Of a stretch of DNA of 38,703 nucleotides, positions 25,753-34,904 are shown in pieces. This stretch comes from Rhodospirillaceae bacterium (GTDB lineage Bacteria; Pseudomonadota; Alphaproteobacteria; Rhodospirillales; Casp-alpha2). Both the position numbers and the translations under genes were made by a program. The first letter of the stretch is position 1. Each line of letters begins with the position of its first letter. Below the pieces are notes generated by a model. That model was not told the DNA's origin. It did not search any database and saw only the letters and a list, made by a program, of their open reading frames with translations. The stretch lies in the NCBI GenBank assembly GCA_002706405.1, contig PALN01000001.1, positions 21,668 through 60,370 of the forward strand, in the 5' to 3' direction.

Positions 25753-26916
25753 CTATACGCCTTTGGGCCTGCCGCCGGCCAACTGCTCGCGCAGTGGCGC
25801 CACAATTTGCGCATTATGTTCGCCCAGTACCGGCGGCGGTGCAACCGTACTTTCCCGCTGGCCATTGAATGTCAGCGGTGTGCGTACCGTTTTGAACGTA
25901 CCCATTTTCGGATGCTGCCCTTCCACAAGGATACCCAAGTGCTGCGCCTGAGGGTCGTTCAGCGCCTCGCTGGTATCGTACATGGGCGCATGGGGAACGT
26001 CTTGCGCTTCCAGCCGGCGGCACCACTCGGGGCGGTCACCCTGTGCAAAAATATCCGATAACACCTGGATAAGCGCTTCCTGGTTTTCAATACGCGCGTT
26101 TCGGTCGCAAAAGCGCGGGTCATCGAACAGATTTTCACGCTGAATGGCGCGCGCCAGACCCTGCCAGAACTTCTCAGGCGATGACATATGCAAGGCAATC
26201 CATTTGCCATCGCGGCATTTCATCACATAAGACTGCGACACACTGGGGCGGCTATAGGGCCCCATGACCTCGCCTTCGGCGTAGTAATGCGTAAACGCAT
26301 CAAGATTGAAATGACACATGGCCTCGAGCATCGAAACCTCAACCAGCGCGCCCTCACCCGTTCGACCGCGGTCGAACAGCGCGCCCATGATGCCCATGGC
26401 CGCGTAGAAGCCGGTAACCGCATCGGCAATCGCCGGCCCCACAACACGGGGGTTCTCTGGGTTGATTAATAAGCCCAGAAAGGCACTGGCCGCCTGCGCA
26501 ACCGAATCGTAAGCAGGTCGGTTGGCCGCCGGGCCGGTTTGGCCAAAGCCGCTAATGGCACAATAAACCAGCCTGGGATTGATCTCACGCAAACGGGCCT
26601 CATCCACATTCAGCCGGTCTGCCGCCCCGGGTCGGAAATTCTGGATATAAACGTCGGCACTACGCACCAGCTCATCCAGTACCGCCAGATCCTCAGGCGC
26701 TTTGGTATTGAGCGTAATGCTTTTCTTATTGCGGTTATAAGTCTGGAAATGAGGGCTATACAAACCGCCCTTGAACGCCCTGAACGGATCGCCATTGCCG
26801 GGTTGCTCAACCTTGATGACCTCGGCGCCCATGTCGGCCAATAACATGCCTGCGGCCGGGCCGGTAATGAACGTGCCCTGATCCAGGACACGAATGCCTT
26901 CCAAAACTTTCTTCAT
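25753..26916 (-). CDS. CaiB/BaiF family (class III) CoA-transferase
   Basis: Class III CoA-transferases move CoA from one acyl-CoA (often succinyl-CoA) to a carboxylic acid. The 387-residue protein starts at the ATG at 26914-26916, where GGAG lies about 10 nt upstream, and opens MKKVLEGIRVLDQGTFITGP, standard for the family. The N-terminal domain has GAEVIKVEQPGNGDPFR and NFRPGAADRL. The catalytic aspartate is expected in PAIADAVTGFYAAMG near residue 167. It is the last gene of the dioxygenase operon. Following the lyase-like gene, it could activate the acid that the lyase then cleaves. The substrate is unknown. Confidence 0.92.
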   Translation of the reverse strand: MKKVLEGIRVLDQGTFITGPAAGMLLADMGAEVIKVEQPGNGDPFRAFKGGLYSPHFQTYNRNKKSITLNTKAPEDLAVLDELVRSADVYIQNFRPGAADRLNVDEARLREINPRLVYCAISGFGQTGPAANRPAYDSVAQAASAFLGLLINPENPRVVGPAIADAVTGFYAAMGIMGALFDRGRTGEGALVEVSMLEAMCHFNLDAFTHYYAEGEVMGPYSRPSVSQSYVMKCRDGKWIALHMSSPEKFWQGLARAIQRENLFDDPRFCDRNARIENQEALIQVLSDIFAQGDRPEWCRRLEAQDVPHAPMYDTSEALNDPQAQHLGILVEGQHPKMGTFKTVRTPLTFNGQRESTVAPPPVLGEHNAQIVAPLREQLAGGRPKGV

Positions 26917-27004
26917 TTTTGATAGCTCCAGATAAAAGAAGCCCCTGGCCGACCAAACAGGGCCATACGTTGTTAAATGCAATACATGGGGAAATAGGTA
27001 CGAA

Positions 27005-27811
27005 TTACTCCGACGGAACAAAGCCCGCGGGTGCCTCCCCTTCGTACACCACCTCGCGCGTCGCTTGATAAGAAAGCGCGAAACCAATGGGCTTTTCTGC
27101 CTCCTCGACCAAATGACCAATCAGGCCTGCCGTACGAGCAAGAATGGGCACGCCTTTCAATGCAACCAGTGGAAAGCCAATGCCCAGCAACACGGCCGGT
27201 ATCGCCGCCGACACATTCAGCATGAGGGGTTTACCGACAATGTCGGGGATCACTTTTTCGGCGGCTTCGGCAATTTTGATATAAGTGGTGTCGGCACCGG
27301 CTTGGTCCGCCACCCGGAACAGGGCAACCACGCGCGGGTCGCGCTTCTTGTGAAGCGGATGCCCATACCCCGGCAACGGCCGCCGTGCCTGGCGATACTC
27401 GCCAACCACCTGCCGGGCGGCCTCGGTGTAATCGGTACTGCCGTCGGCACGTTGCCGGATTTCTTCCAGAAAATAGCCGCAATTTTCAGACGCCCCCAAA
27501 ATAACCGAGCCACATCCCAGAATGCCCGCAGCCACGGCGCCCTGAAGTGCATCGGGTGCCGCGGCGTATGTCATGCGGCTGGCCTGCACACTGGGCACCA
27601 GGCCATGTTCGGCAATGGCCACCAGTGTTGCGTTCAGCACGGCCGATTGCGTGGCATCCGGCATTTTCCCGGTCACCAGCAAATGGAAATAATCGCCAAA
27701 CGAAACCTGGCCAACCAGGTCTTGTGTGAGATTCTTGCCTCGCACCACGATTGTGTCTGGGTTAGACGTACAAATGGCGGTGCGTGGTGTGGTTTCCTTA
27801 CCAATTTTCAT
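27005..27811 (-). CDS. Citryl-CoA-lyase-like protein (short citrate synthase fold)
   Basis: A 268-residue protein of the citrate synthase superfamily, short form. Such lyases split citryl-CoA to acetyl-CoA and oxaloacetate. Two catalytic histidines can be aligned with human ATP-citrate lyase: His69 (AEHGLVPS, like His900) and His151 in GYGHPLHKKRDPR (like His975 in GIGHRVKSINNPDMR). The third residue, aspartate in ILNVDGLIG (Asp1026), is serine here (MLNVSAAIP, Ser201), so the usual chemistry is in doubt. It lies between the dioxygenase (38 nt) and the CoA-transferase on one strand. It is probably a retro-Claisen or related C-C lyase on a CoA thioester. Function is not proven. Confidence 0.8.
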   Translation of the reverse strand: MKIGKETTPRTAICTSNPDTIVVRGKNLTQDLVGQVSFGDYFHLLVTGKMPDATQSAVLNATLVAIAEHGLVPSVQASRMTYAAAPDALQGAVAAGILGCGSVILGASENCGYFLEEIRQRADGSTDYTEAARQVVGEYRQARRPLPGYGHPLHKKRDPRVVALFRVADQAGADTTYIKIAEAAEKVIPDIVGKPLMLNVSAAIPAVLLGIGFPLVALKGVPILARTAGLIGHLVEEAEKPIGFALSYQATREVVYEGEAPAGFVPSE

Positions 27812-27849
27812 GAGCGAGCCTGATGTGAAGGTGTCCGGGGTATTAAGAA

Positions 27850-28716
27850 CTAAGCTTTTATCGCCTCAAGCGGCGCAAGCTGGAAGGGGTATTCACAGGT
27901 ATAAAAAGGCACGTCGACCTTTTCACCCGTAGGCGCAACACCCGGTTCGTGCCGGATGAAATCAACAATTAACCCCTCTTTCACGCCAAACACCGTATCG
28001 GAATCAAGATAAGGCGAATCCGACGGGAACAGGTGCGTGACAATGGTTTTATGCCCCGGCGCCCGCACGATGAAATGCGTATGCCCAGGGCGGTTGGGAT
28101 GGCGCCCCATTGCGCGCAACATATCGCCCACCGGGCCATCGTTGGGAACGGGGTAATAAAACGGCTTGATCGACTTGAACCAATACTTTCCGTCGCGACC
28201 GGTTGTGAATGTGGCACGACAACGCATTTCGTCACTGCCCAGTTGCATGTCGTAGTTTCCTTCGCCGTCGCCCGACCAGACATCAAGCTCAACCCCTTCT
28301 ATGGGCGAGCCATTCAACGACGTGACCTGACCGGAAAAGAAACAAGGCTCCCCCTTGATGCCTTTCGCGATGTCGCTGCCCATTGGCAGGCTCGGCGCGC
28401 CTTCCCAATAATACGGCCCCAGCACGGTTTGTTCGGTAGCCCCCTTGGGCAGGCGGTGGTTGATTGCATCAACCAGAATGGAAACACCCAGCGTATCCGA
28501 CAACAGGATGAATTCCTGGCGCTGGTCGGTTGTGATTTGCCCGGTCTTGGTCAGGAACTGGATGGCGGCCATCCACTCTTGTTCGGTCAGTTGGACATCG
28601 CGGATAAAATCATGCAAATGACGAATCAGCGACACCATGACTTCGCCAAACCGCTCGTTTTCCGGGTGCATTCTGTCGAGGACATCTTGCGTAATGCTAA
28701 ATTCCCGTGATGTCAT
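27850..28716 (-). CDS. Intradiol ring-cleavage dioxygenase (catechol/hydroxyquinol 1,2-type)
   Basis: A non-haem Fe(III) enzyme that opens a catechol-type ring between the two hydroxyls. The ATG at 28714-28716, with GGAG 7 nt upstream, gives 288 residues. The N-terminal dimerisation domain (about 15-95) is followed by VLGPYYWEGAP and the catalytic domain. Expected iron ligands are Tyr155 (GNYDMQ), Tyr188 (FYYPVPNDGPVG), His212 and His214 (RPGHTHFIV). Hydroxyquinol, catechol or a substituted catechol are all possible substrates. No maleylacetate reductase or muconate cycloisomerase gene is nearby. The downstream lyase-like and CoA-transferase genes suggest an unusual lower pathway. Confidence 0.9.
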   Translation of the reverse strand: MTSREFSITQDVLDRMHPENERFGEVMVSLIRHLHDFIRDVQLTEQEWMAAIQFLTKTGQITTDQRQEFILLSDTLGVSILVDAINHRLPKGATEQTVLGPYYWEGAPSLPMGSDIAKGIKGEPCFFSGQVTSLNGSPIEGVELDVWSGDGEGNYDMQLGSDEMRCRATFTTGRDGKYWFKSIKPFYYPVPNDGPVGDMLRAMGRHPNRPGHTHFIVRAPGHKTIVTHLFPSDSPYLDSDTVFGVKEGLIVDFIRHEPGVAPTGEKVDVPFYTCEYPFQLAPLEAIKA

Positions 28717-28781
28717 AACTGTCTCCGTTGATGAATAATGCTTTCTGGCGCAAGCAACCTGGCTGCGCTTATTGTGAGAAC

Positions 28782-28848
28782 AGTTTACCGTCGGCACCTC
28801 ATGAATAAAAATGAAGTTTTCGATTAAAAATCAATCGACCCCATCGAT
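28782..28848 (-). promoter_or_regulatory. LysR-activated promoter of the dioxygenase operon
   Basis: On the minus strand, in order: palindrome ATCGA-N5-TCGAT (28848-28834), 12 nt, the 22-bp block identical to the one before the transporter operon (28821-28800), CCGA, then -10 TAAACT (28787-28782). The inferred start near 28775 puts the palindrome centre at about -66 and leaves a leader of about 59 nt. A second inverted repeat, TCGATT (28820-28825) with AATCGA (28833-28838), overlaps the site and may be a second half-site for activation. Confidence 0.75.
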
Positions 28849-28931
28849 AATTGACAGGGTGGCTTAGAATGGCTGCTTGCGCGAAACGCAATCAAGTCGA
28901 TCCCATTGAACACAACACACAGCGATATTGA

Positions 28932-31553
28932 ATGAACAATATTGAGCACGCTTCGCACACCCCCATGATGCAGCAGTACCTGCGCCTGAAAGAAGAGGCC
29001 GGCCAGCACCTGCTGTTCTATCGCATGGGCGACTTCTATGAAATGTTCTATGAAGATGCCGAGCGCGCAGCGCGTCTGCTGAACCTGACCCTGACCAAGC
29101 GCGGCACCTCGAACGGCGCCCCCATTCCCATGGCAGGCGTGCCTTTCCATTCAATGGAAGGCTATCTGGCACGTTTGGTCGCCCTGGGCGAGTCGGTGGC
29201 TATTTGCGAACAAATCGGTGACCCGGCCGCAAGCAAAGGGCCGGTTGAACGCAAAATCGTGCGTATCGTGACGCCCGGCACACTCACCGATGAAGCCCTG
29301 TTGCCGGCCAAGAGCGACCGGTTGATTGCCGCCGCCTGGGTATTGCGACAGCGCCGCACGGAAACCGCGGGTATTGCCTGGATGAACCTGGCCAACGGCA
29401 ATTTTTGCGTAACCCAGTGCGAACCCGGCATGCTGGATACCGAGCTGCATCGTATCGCCCCGGCCGAACTGGTTTGCCCGGAAAGCCAGCGAATCAACTT
29501 ACTGGAAGGGGTTGCAGTGAGCACCCTGCCCGACTGGCATTTCGACAGCGACAACGCACGCAACACACTGCAGAATCACTTCGATATCGACTCCTTGAAC
29601 AGTTTCGACCTGTCGGACTGGCCGGCCGGAACCTGCGCCGCCGGGGCCCTGCTGTACTACGTTCAACGTACCCAAAGCCAGGCCCTGCCGCACATTCAAA
29701 CCTTGCGCACCGATCGCTCAAGCCAATACGTGGTTCTGGATCCCGTTACCCGGAAAAACCTGGAAATTACACAAACGCTTTCCGGGGAAGCGTCGCCCAC
29801 CCTGTTCTCGATTCTTGACCACTGCCAGACGCCCATGGGCAGCCGCCTGCTGCGCCATTGGCTGCACCACCCGTTGCGCGACAACAGCGAGGTCGCCCAG
29901 CGCCAGCGCCTCGTGCAGTGTTTTTTATTACCAAATGAAAATGAAGACCCCTGGAATGCATCACCGGCGCTGGACGCATTGCGCCAACAACTGAACGCGC
30001 TGCCCGACATTGAACGCATTGCCACGCGCATTGCACTGCGCTCGGTACGGCCACGCGAACTGGCCAGCCTGCGAGACGCACTGGATACCTTGCCGGGCCT
30101 TGTTGAACTGCTTACCACGCGATTCAACCCGGACCCTGCCATTGAAATGCACGCACAGGCCCTCACGCTGCCCGGCGCCCTGCCCAACCTGCTGCACAAC
30201 GCCATCGCGCAGGAACCGGCGCTGCTAGTGAGGGATGGTGGTGTATTGGCCAATGGCTACGATGAAGAGCTGGACACACTGCGCACGCTGGCCACAGACA
30301 GCGGCGACTATTTAATGCAGCTTGAAGCGCGAGAGCGCGAGCGCACCGGCATTGCCAACTTGAAAGTGGAATACAACCGCGTGCACGGCTTTTTTATTGA
30401 AGTCAGCAAAGGGCAAACGGACAAGGTCCCCGCCGATTACCGCCGCCGCCAAACCCTGAAGAATGCCGAACGCTATATCACGCCCGAATTGAAAACCTGG
30501 GAAGATAAAGTGTTGTCGGCCAAAGACCGCAGCCTGGCGCGTGAAAAGCAATTATTCGAAGCACTGCTGGACGAATTGGCCGGCAGCACGAAGGCCCTGT
30601 CTTTGTGCGCTTCCACACTGGCGCAAATCGACGCGTTAGCGGCGTTGGCCGAACACGCCCGCAACAATGACTGGGTTGCCCCGATACTCACCGACGATCA
30701 CGAAATCATCATTGAACAAGGCCGCCACCCTGTGGTGGAACGCAGCATCGAGCAGTTCACACCCAACGATTGCACGTTGAACAGCGACCAAAGCATGCTG
30801 ATGATTACGGGCCCCAACATGGGGGGTAAGTCGACCTACATGCGTCAGATCGCGCTGATTGCCCTGTTGGCACGAACCGGCAGTTTCGTGCCGGCCGGGT
30901 CAGCCCGTATCGGACAAATCGACAGGATCTTCACCCGCATCGGCGCCGCAGACGACCTGGCTGGCGGGCGCTCCACCTTCATGATGGAAATGACCGAGGC
31001 AGCCGCCATTCTGGCGGCAAGTACGCCGGCCAGCCTGGTGCTGATGGATGAAATCGGCAGGGGTACCTCAACGTACGACGGGCTGGCGCTGGCTTGGGCG
31101 ATAGCCCACCGCTTGTTAACCCACAACCACGCGCTTACGCTGTTTGCCACACACTACTTCGAAATGACGCGGCTGGCCGACACGTTGCCTGCAGCGCATA
31201 ATGTCCACCTGGCTGCCGCCGAATCCGGCACGGGCATCGTCTTCCTGCACGAGGTCCGACCCGGGCCGGCAAGCCGCAGTTACGGTATCCAGGTTGCCCA
31301 GCGCGCCGGCATTCCGCCCGCCGTGATTCGCCACGCCGGGAAAACGCTGGCCCAGTTGGAACAAAGCAGCAGCCACACGCCCCAACTGGATCTGTTCAGT
31401 GCCCCGGCCGCCAACCCCGAACCCGAACCCGCCGACCCATCGATCGATGCCGCCTTGACGCTGTATGAGAACCTCAGCGGCATCGACCCCGACAACCTGA
31501 CGCCCAAAGAGGCGTTGGAAACGCTTTATCGGCTCAGAAAAGACCTTTCCTGA
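28932..31553 (+). CDS. mutS: DNA mismatch repair protein MutS
   Basis: MutS recognises mismatches and small loops and recruits MutL. The 873-residue protein has the mismatch-contacting Phe35-x-Glu37 in GDFYEMF, the connector and lever/clamp regions, and Walker [10 protein letters not shown] starting at Gly627. Walker B is [22 protein letters not shown], with the conserved THYFEMT after it. The C-terminal dimerisation extension carries [15 protein letters not shown]. Length matches E. coli MutS (853). It is divergent from the dioxygenase operon across 215 nt and is followed 7 nt later by roxA. Confidence 0.98.
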   Translation: MNNIEHASHTPMMQQYLRLKEEAGQHLLFYRMGDFYEMFYEDAERAARLLNLTLTKRGTSNGAPIPMAGVPFHSMEGYLARLVALGESVAICEQIGDPAASKGPVERKIVRIVTPGTLTDEALLPAKSDRLIAAAWVLRQRRTETAGIAWMNLANGNFCVTQCEPGMLDTELHRIAPAELVCPESQRINLLEGVAVSTLPDWHFDSDNARNTLQNHFDIDSLNSFDLSDWPAGTCAAGALLYYVQRTQSQALPHIQTLRTDRSSQYVVLDPVTRKNLEITQTLSGEASPTLFSILDHCQTPMGSRLLRHWLHHPLRDNSEVAQRQRLVQCFLLPNENEDPWNASPALDALRQQLNALPDIERIATRIALRSVRPRELASLRDALDTLPGLVELLTTRFNPDPAIEMHAQALTLPGALPNLLHNAIAQEPALLVRDGGVLANGYDEELDTLRTLATDSGDYLMQLEARERERTGIANLKVEYNRVHGFFIEVSKGQTDKVPADYRRRQTLKNAERYITPELKTWEDKVLSAKDRSLAREKQLFEALLDELAGSTKALSLCASTLAQIDALAALAEHARNNDWVAPILTDDHEIIIEQGRHPVVERSIEQFTPNDCTLNSDQSMLMITGPNMGGKSTYMRQIALIALLARTGSFVPAGSARIGQIDRIFTRIGAADDLAGGRSTFMMEMTEAAAILAASTPASLVLMDEIGRGTSTYDGLALAWAIAHRLLTHNHALTLFATHYFEMTRLADTLPAAHNVHLAAAESGTGIVFLHEVRPGPASRSYGIQVAQRAGIPPAVIRHAGKTLAQLEQSSSHTPQLDLFSAPAANPEPEPADPSIDAALTLYENLSGIDPDNLTPKEALETLYRLRKDLS

Positions 31554-31560
31554 AAAACAC

Positions 31561-32745
31561 ATGATTGATATCCATACTTCCTGCGCGCTGCTGGGCGGCC
31601 TGACGCCACACGAATTCATGCGCGACTACTGGCAACGAAAGCCACTGCTCATCCGGCAGGCTTTGCCCAATTTCCGCCCAACACTCACCATCAACGACAT
31701 TCGCCAACTCGTGCGCCGCGAAGAGGTGGAGTCGCGACTGATCTGGAAAGACCAGCACGGCTGGCAGATGAAACAAGGGCCGCTTCATCGCCTGCCCTCG
31801 CAAAAGCGACATGACTGGACCGTTCTGGCCCAGAACGTGGATGCCCACGACGACGCGGTGGCCGCTTTAATGCATCAGTTTCGCTTCATTCCCGACGCAC
31901 GGCTGGATGACGTCATGATCAGCATTGCCGGCGACGGCGGCGGCGTGGGGCCGCATTTCGACAGCTACGACGTCTTTCTGCTGCAAGGTGTTGGCAAGCG
32001 ACGCTGGCAAATCAGCCAGCAAAAGAACTTAAGCCTGGAGCCCGATTTGCCGCTGAAGATATTGTCGCAATTCGAGCCGGAACAAACCTGGGAACTGGAG
32101 CCGGGCGACATGCTTTATTTGCCGCCCCATGTTGCCCACGATGGCGTGGCCGTGGGCAACTGCATGACAATGTCGATTGGCTTCAGGGCGCCGACACAGG
32201 CCGCGCTGGCCTGTGGTTTGCTGGAGGCGGCAAGCGACCAGATCATGGCCCAGTTGGGCGATACCAGCGGCCTGTATGGTGACCCGCCCCTACCCGGGCC
32301 CAAACTGAACAAAACATTCAAAGACAAAGGGGCGCCCGCAACGGCCAGCCCCGCCTACATTCCCGATGCACTCGTTCAGGAAACCCTGGCCGCAGTGGCA
32401 AAAATCAAATTCAATGAAACCCTGGCCGGGCGCTTCCTGGGTCAATGGCTCAGCGAACCGTCGCGGGCGGCCGTCTTTGAAAGCAACCTGGAAGGTGATA
32501 TCGATTTATTCGACGAACCGCCCGCAAGCGGGACCCTTGTGCTGGATCGATGCACCCGCCTGCTTTATCGGGGCTCGCAGGTTTTCATCAACGGCGAAGT
32601 TGCACCAGTAAAAGCCTCGGCACCCATAAAAATGCTGGCCGATCAACGTTACCTTGATTGCGCAGCGCTAAAAAAAATGAGCCCCGATACACGGGACTCA
32701 TTACAAGCCTGGCTGGAAGACGGCTGGCTTCATTACCAGCCGTAA
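31561..32745 (+). CDS. roxA: Ribosomal protein uL16 arginine 3-hydroxylase-like (JmjC/cupin_4)
   Basis: RoxA (YcfD) is an Fe(II)/2-oxoglutarate oxygenase that hydroxylates an arginine of ribosomal protein L16. The 394-residue protein has the JmjC iron triad HFD (His132, Asp134 in VGPHFDSYDVFLLQG) and a distal histidine in LPPHVAHDG (His190 or His193). It also has the family N-terminus HEFMRDYWQRKPLLIRQ. Length is typical. The last codons contain the terminator of the convergent bamC gene, at 32670-32702. Confidence 0.92.
   Translation: MIDIHTSCALLGGLTPHEFMRDYWQRKPLLIRQALPNFRPTLTINDIRQLVRREEVESRLIWKDQHGWQMKQGPLHRLPSQKRHDWTVLAQNVDAHDDAVAALMHQFRFIPDARLDDVMISIAGDGGGVGPHFDSYDVFLLQGVGKRRWQISQQKNLSLEPDLPLKILSQFEPEQTWELEPGDMLYLPPHVAHDGVAVGNCMTMSIGFRAPTQAALACGLLEAASDQIMAQLGDTSGLYGDPPLPGPKLNKTFKDKGAPATASPAYIPDALVQETLAAVAKIKFNETLAGRFLGQWLSEPSRAAVFESNLEGDIDLFDEPPASGTLVLDRCTRLLYRGSQVFINGEVAPVKASAPIKMLADQRYLDCAALKKMSPDTRDSLQAWLEDGWLHYQP
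32670..32702 (-). terminator. Terminator of the dapA-bamC unit, inside the roxA 3' coding end
   Basis: On the minus strand AATGAG-T-CCCG (32702-32692) pairs with CGGG-G-CTCATT (32686-32676), one mismatch and a 5-nt loop, followed by eight Ts (32677-32670). It lies 59 nt past the bamC stop and within codons of the convergent roxA gene. Confidence 0.85.
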
Positions 32746-32760
32746 ACCCTAACTAACGTT

Positions 32761-33888
32761 CTACATTTCCTCGGCCAGTACCGTGATAATCCGTTTGGCG
32801 GTATCGGAATTATCGGGCTGGCCTTCCGCCGTTAGCACACGAACGACCGAATTGGCACCTTCGCCCCGCACGTTAACGCGATACTGCGCGGCTTCTGCGG
32901 TGCCTTTGCTGCCAAACAAGCGGCCAAAGAAGCCGGGCTGCTCGATTTTCGCGCCGGTATCGGTATCGAGGTAGCGAATGTAATAATCGCCGGCCGAACG
33001 GTCGCGATCTTCAACATAGAAACCGGCCGAATCGATGGCCACGCCTACACGACGCCATGCGCGATCGAACGACTCGTTAATGGTCAGTTGCGCGGTACCG
33101 CCTGCGGCTGATTGATCTACCACGGGCGTAAGGCTAACTTCTTCGGCCTCTTGCAACTTGCGTCGTGCCTCTTCCATATCGGTGCCCAGGAAGACCATCA
33201 GGCGCGCCAGCATCGCGGCATTCAAGTTGGGGTCTTCCTTGCCCTCAATCCATTTCCAGCCCGTGTTATCGACGGTACCGGTTTCCACCATTTTCTGGTG
33301 ACTAATGTAGACCTCGGTCTTGCCGTTGACCCGTTCCAGACGCGTACGGAAACGCTCACGTTCGCCGCTGTCGGCAACCTGCTCGAAAATAAAGCTGAAG
33401 GCGCCCTGAATCAAGCCTTGAGGCAACTTGGCACGGTTTTCCGCCCAATCGGTTTCAATGAGACCGGCCTGCGGATCTTGAGTTTGAATGGTAAACCCTT
33501 CGTTACCCCAAAAATCAACGACGTCGGGGTACACCTGCTGCGCCGGACGATCAACCACCAGCCAGCGCAAATCGCCGTCACGACGAATTTCAACGTCTTC
33601 GACTGTGGGCAGAACCGTATCGCGCCCGCCCGAAGCCGCCTGCTGTTGCTGCGACTCGGCATACTGGCTGAACGTTGCCGTGCCTTCAGGCGCGCGGTAA
33701 CGCGCATCTCGGTTGGCCTGGGTCAGATCGGGCGGAATGCTAAGCGGATCACCCGCAACGGAACTCTTGTAATCAACGGCGTCTTCAGAACCCATGTACT
33801 GATTCAATTGCGAGCAGCCGGACAAAACCAAAAAGCCCAGCCCAACGGCCAGACCGGTATAACGTTTGGAGAGGCGAATATTTGTCAT
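32761..33888 (-). CDS. bamC: Outer membrane protein assembly factor BamC
   Basis: BamC (NlpB) is a lipoprotein of the BAM complex that inserts beta-barrel proteins into the outer membrane. The 375-residue protein has a lipoprotein signal with lipobox LSGC (Cys25). After it comes the BamD-binding unstructured stretch EDAVDYKSSVAGDPLSIPPDLT, then two helix-grip domains (about 95-215 and 250-370). Directly downstream of dapA with no gap (stop of dapA at 33889), the dapA-bamC order is the same as in E. coli. Confidence 0.94.
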   Translation of the reverse strand: MTNIRLSKRYTGLAVGLGFLVLSGCSQLNQYMGSEDAVDYKSSVAGDPLSIPPDLTQANRDARYRAPEGTATFSQYAESQQQQAASGGRDTVLPTVEDVEIRRDGDLRWLVVDRPAQQVYPDVVDFWGNEGFTIQTQDPQAGLIETDWAENRAKLPQGLIQGAFSFIFEQVADSGERERFRTRLERVNGKTEVYISHQKMVETGTVDNTGWKWIEGKEDPNLNAAMLARLMVFLGTDMEEARRKLQEAEEVSLTPVVDQSAAGGTAQLTINESFDRAWRRVGVAIDSAGFYVEDRDRSAGDYYIRYLDTDTGAKIEQPGFFGRLFGSKGTAEAAQYRVNVRGEGANSVVRVLTAEGQPDNSDTAKRIITVLAEEM

Positions 33889-34791
33889 TTAAATAAGACC
33901 TGCTTCTTTCAAGGAGAGGCGCACCACATTGTGATACTGCTCGTTCAAGGGAGTTAAAGGCAAACGGTAACCTGCCTGGCACAGGCCCATTTCAGCCATG
34001 GACCACTTCACGGGTATGGGGTTCGCTTCGATAAACAGAATTTTGTTCAACTGAGCCAACTGGCCATTCAAACGACGCACCGCGGGTACGTCGCCGCTGA
34101 GGGCAGCGGCGCACAACTGATGCATGAGCTTGGGAGCGACATTGGCGGTAACCGAAACGTTGCCCTTGCCCCCCATGAGAATCAGCGCCGCCGCCGTTGC
34201 GTCGTCGCCGCTGAACACCTGGAAATTATCGGGCTTGTAATGCAGCAACCACGCGCCGCGGCCGATATCGCCGGTGGCATCCTTCAAACCAATGATGCCG
34301 GGAATTTGCGCCAGACGTAACACGGTGTCGTTCGACATGTCGGCCACGGTTCTACCGGGTACATTGTAAAGAAGCGTCGGCAACTCGACTTTTTCTGCAA
34401 TGGTACGAAAATGCTGGTACATGCCCTCTTGCGACGGCTTGTTGTAGTAAGGGGCAACCGACAACCCTGCCTTGGCCCCGGCCTTGAATGCGTACTCCGA
34501 CAACTCAATGGCTTCACTGGTGGAGTTACCGCCAACCCCGGCAATAATCGGGATGCGTCCGGCGGCGTGCTCGACGGCCACGCGAATGAGTTCGGCATGC
34601 TCGTCCATGCTGACGGTAGGCGATTCGCCGGAGGTTCCCACCACAACAAGCGCATCGGTGCCTTCCTGGACATGCCAATCAATCAGTTTGCGATAGGCTT
34701 CGAAATCGAGTGCGCCATCGGGCAGCATTGGCGTAACCAACGCCACCATGCTTCCCTGGAACTCAGGCATCACAGAATCGGTACTTATCAT
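33889..34791 (-). CDS. dapA: 4-hydroxy-tetrahydrodipicolinate synthase
   Basis: DapA condenses pyruvate with aspartate semialdehyde on the way to diaminopimelate and lysine, the same pathway as lysC at the other end of the window. The 300-residue TIM-barrel protein has the pyruvate-binding TSGES at 53-57, Tyr115/Tyr116 (PYYNKPS), Tyr142 (LLYNVPGRT) and the Schiff-base Lys170 ([10 protein letters not shown]). The first ATG is used; ATG at codon 8 or 15 is possible. It is first of the dapA-bamC pair. The 5' leader contains a CTCACC/GGTGAG hairpin (34813-34830). Confidence 0.96.
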   Translation of the reverse strand: MISTDSVMPEFQGSMVALVTPMLPDGALDFEAYRKLIDWHVQEGTDALVVVGTSGESPTVSMDEHAELIRVAVEHAAGRIPIIAGVGGNSTSEAIELSEYAFKAGAKAGLSVAPYYNKPSQEGMYQHFRTIAEKVELPTLLYNVPGRTVADMSNDTVLRLAQIPGIIGLKDATGDIGRGAWLLHYKPDNFQVFSGDDATAAALILMGGKGNVSVTANVAPKLMHQLCAAALSGDVPAVRRLNGQLAQLNKILFIEANPIPVKWSMAEMGLCQAGYRLPLTPLNEQYHNVVRLSLKEAGLI

Positions 34792-34812
34792 GATGGGGTA
34801 ATTCTCCGAGAA

Positions 34813-34886
34813 CTCACCAAAGGGGGTGAGAAGGCCCTAATTAATACTAACTCGCAAGTTTAACGGATATAGGGCAAAACCGTTAA
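34813..34886. other. Two hairpins between the M50 peptidase and dapA genes
   Basis: CTCACC (34813-34818) pairs with GGTGAG (34825-34830), and TTAACGG (34860-34866) pairs with CCGTTAA (34880-34886). Neither has a T-run after it on the minus strand. They could shape the dapA leader or weakly end the peptidase transcript. No known riboswitch was recognised. Confidence 0.3.
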
Positions 34887-34904
34887 TCGTTACAACAGGT
34901 TCTA

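Noticed and set aside
27005-27811. Ordinary citrate synthase
   Set aside because: Only 268 residues, lacking the large N-terminal domain, and the catalytic Asp is Ser. The short lyase-like family fits better.
27065-27823. 252-codon open frame on the plus strand
   Set aside because: Antisense to the citryl-CoA-lyase-like gene; no recognisable protein features.
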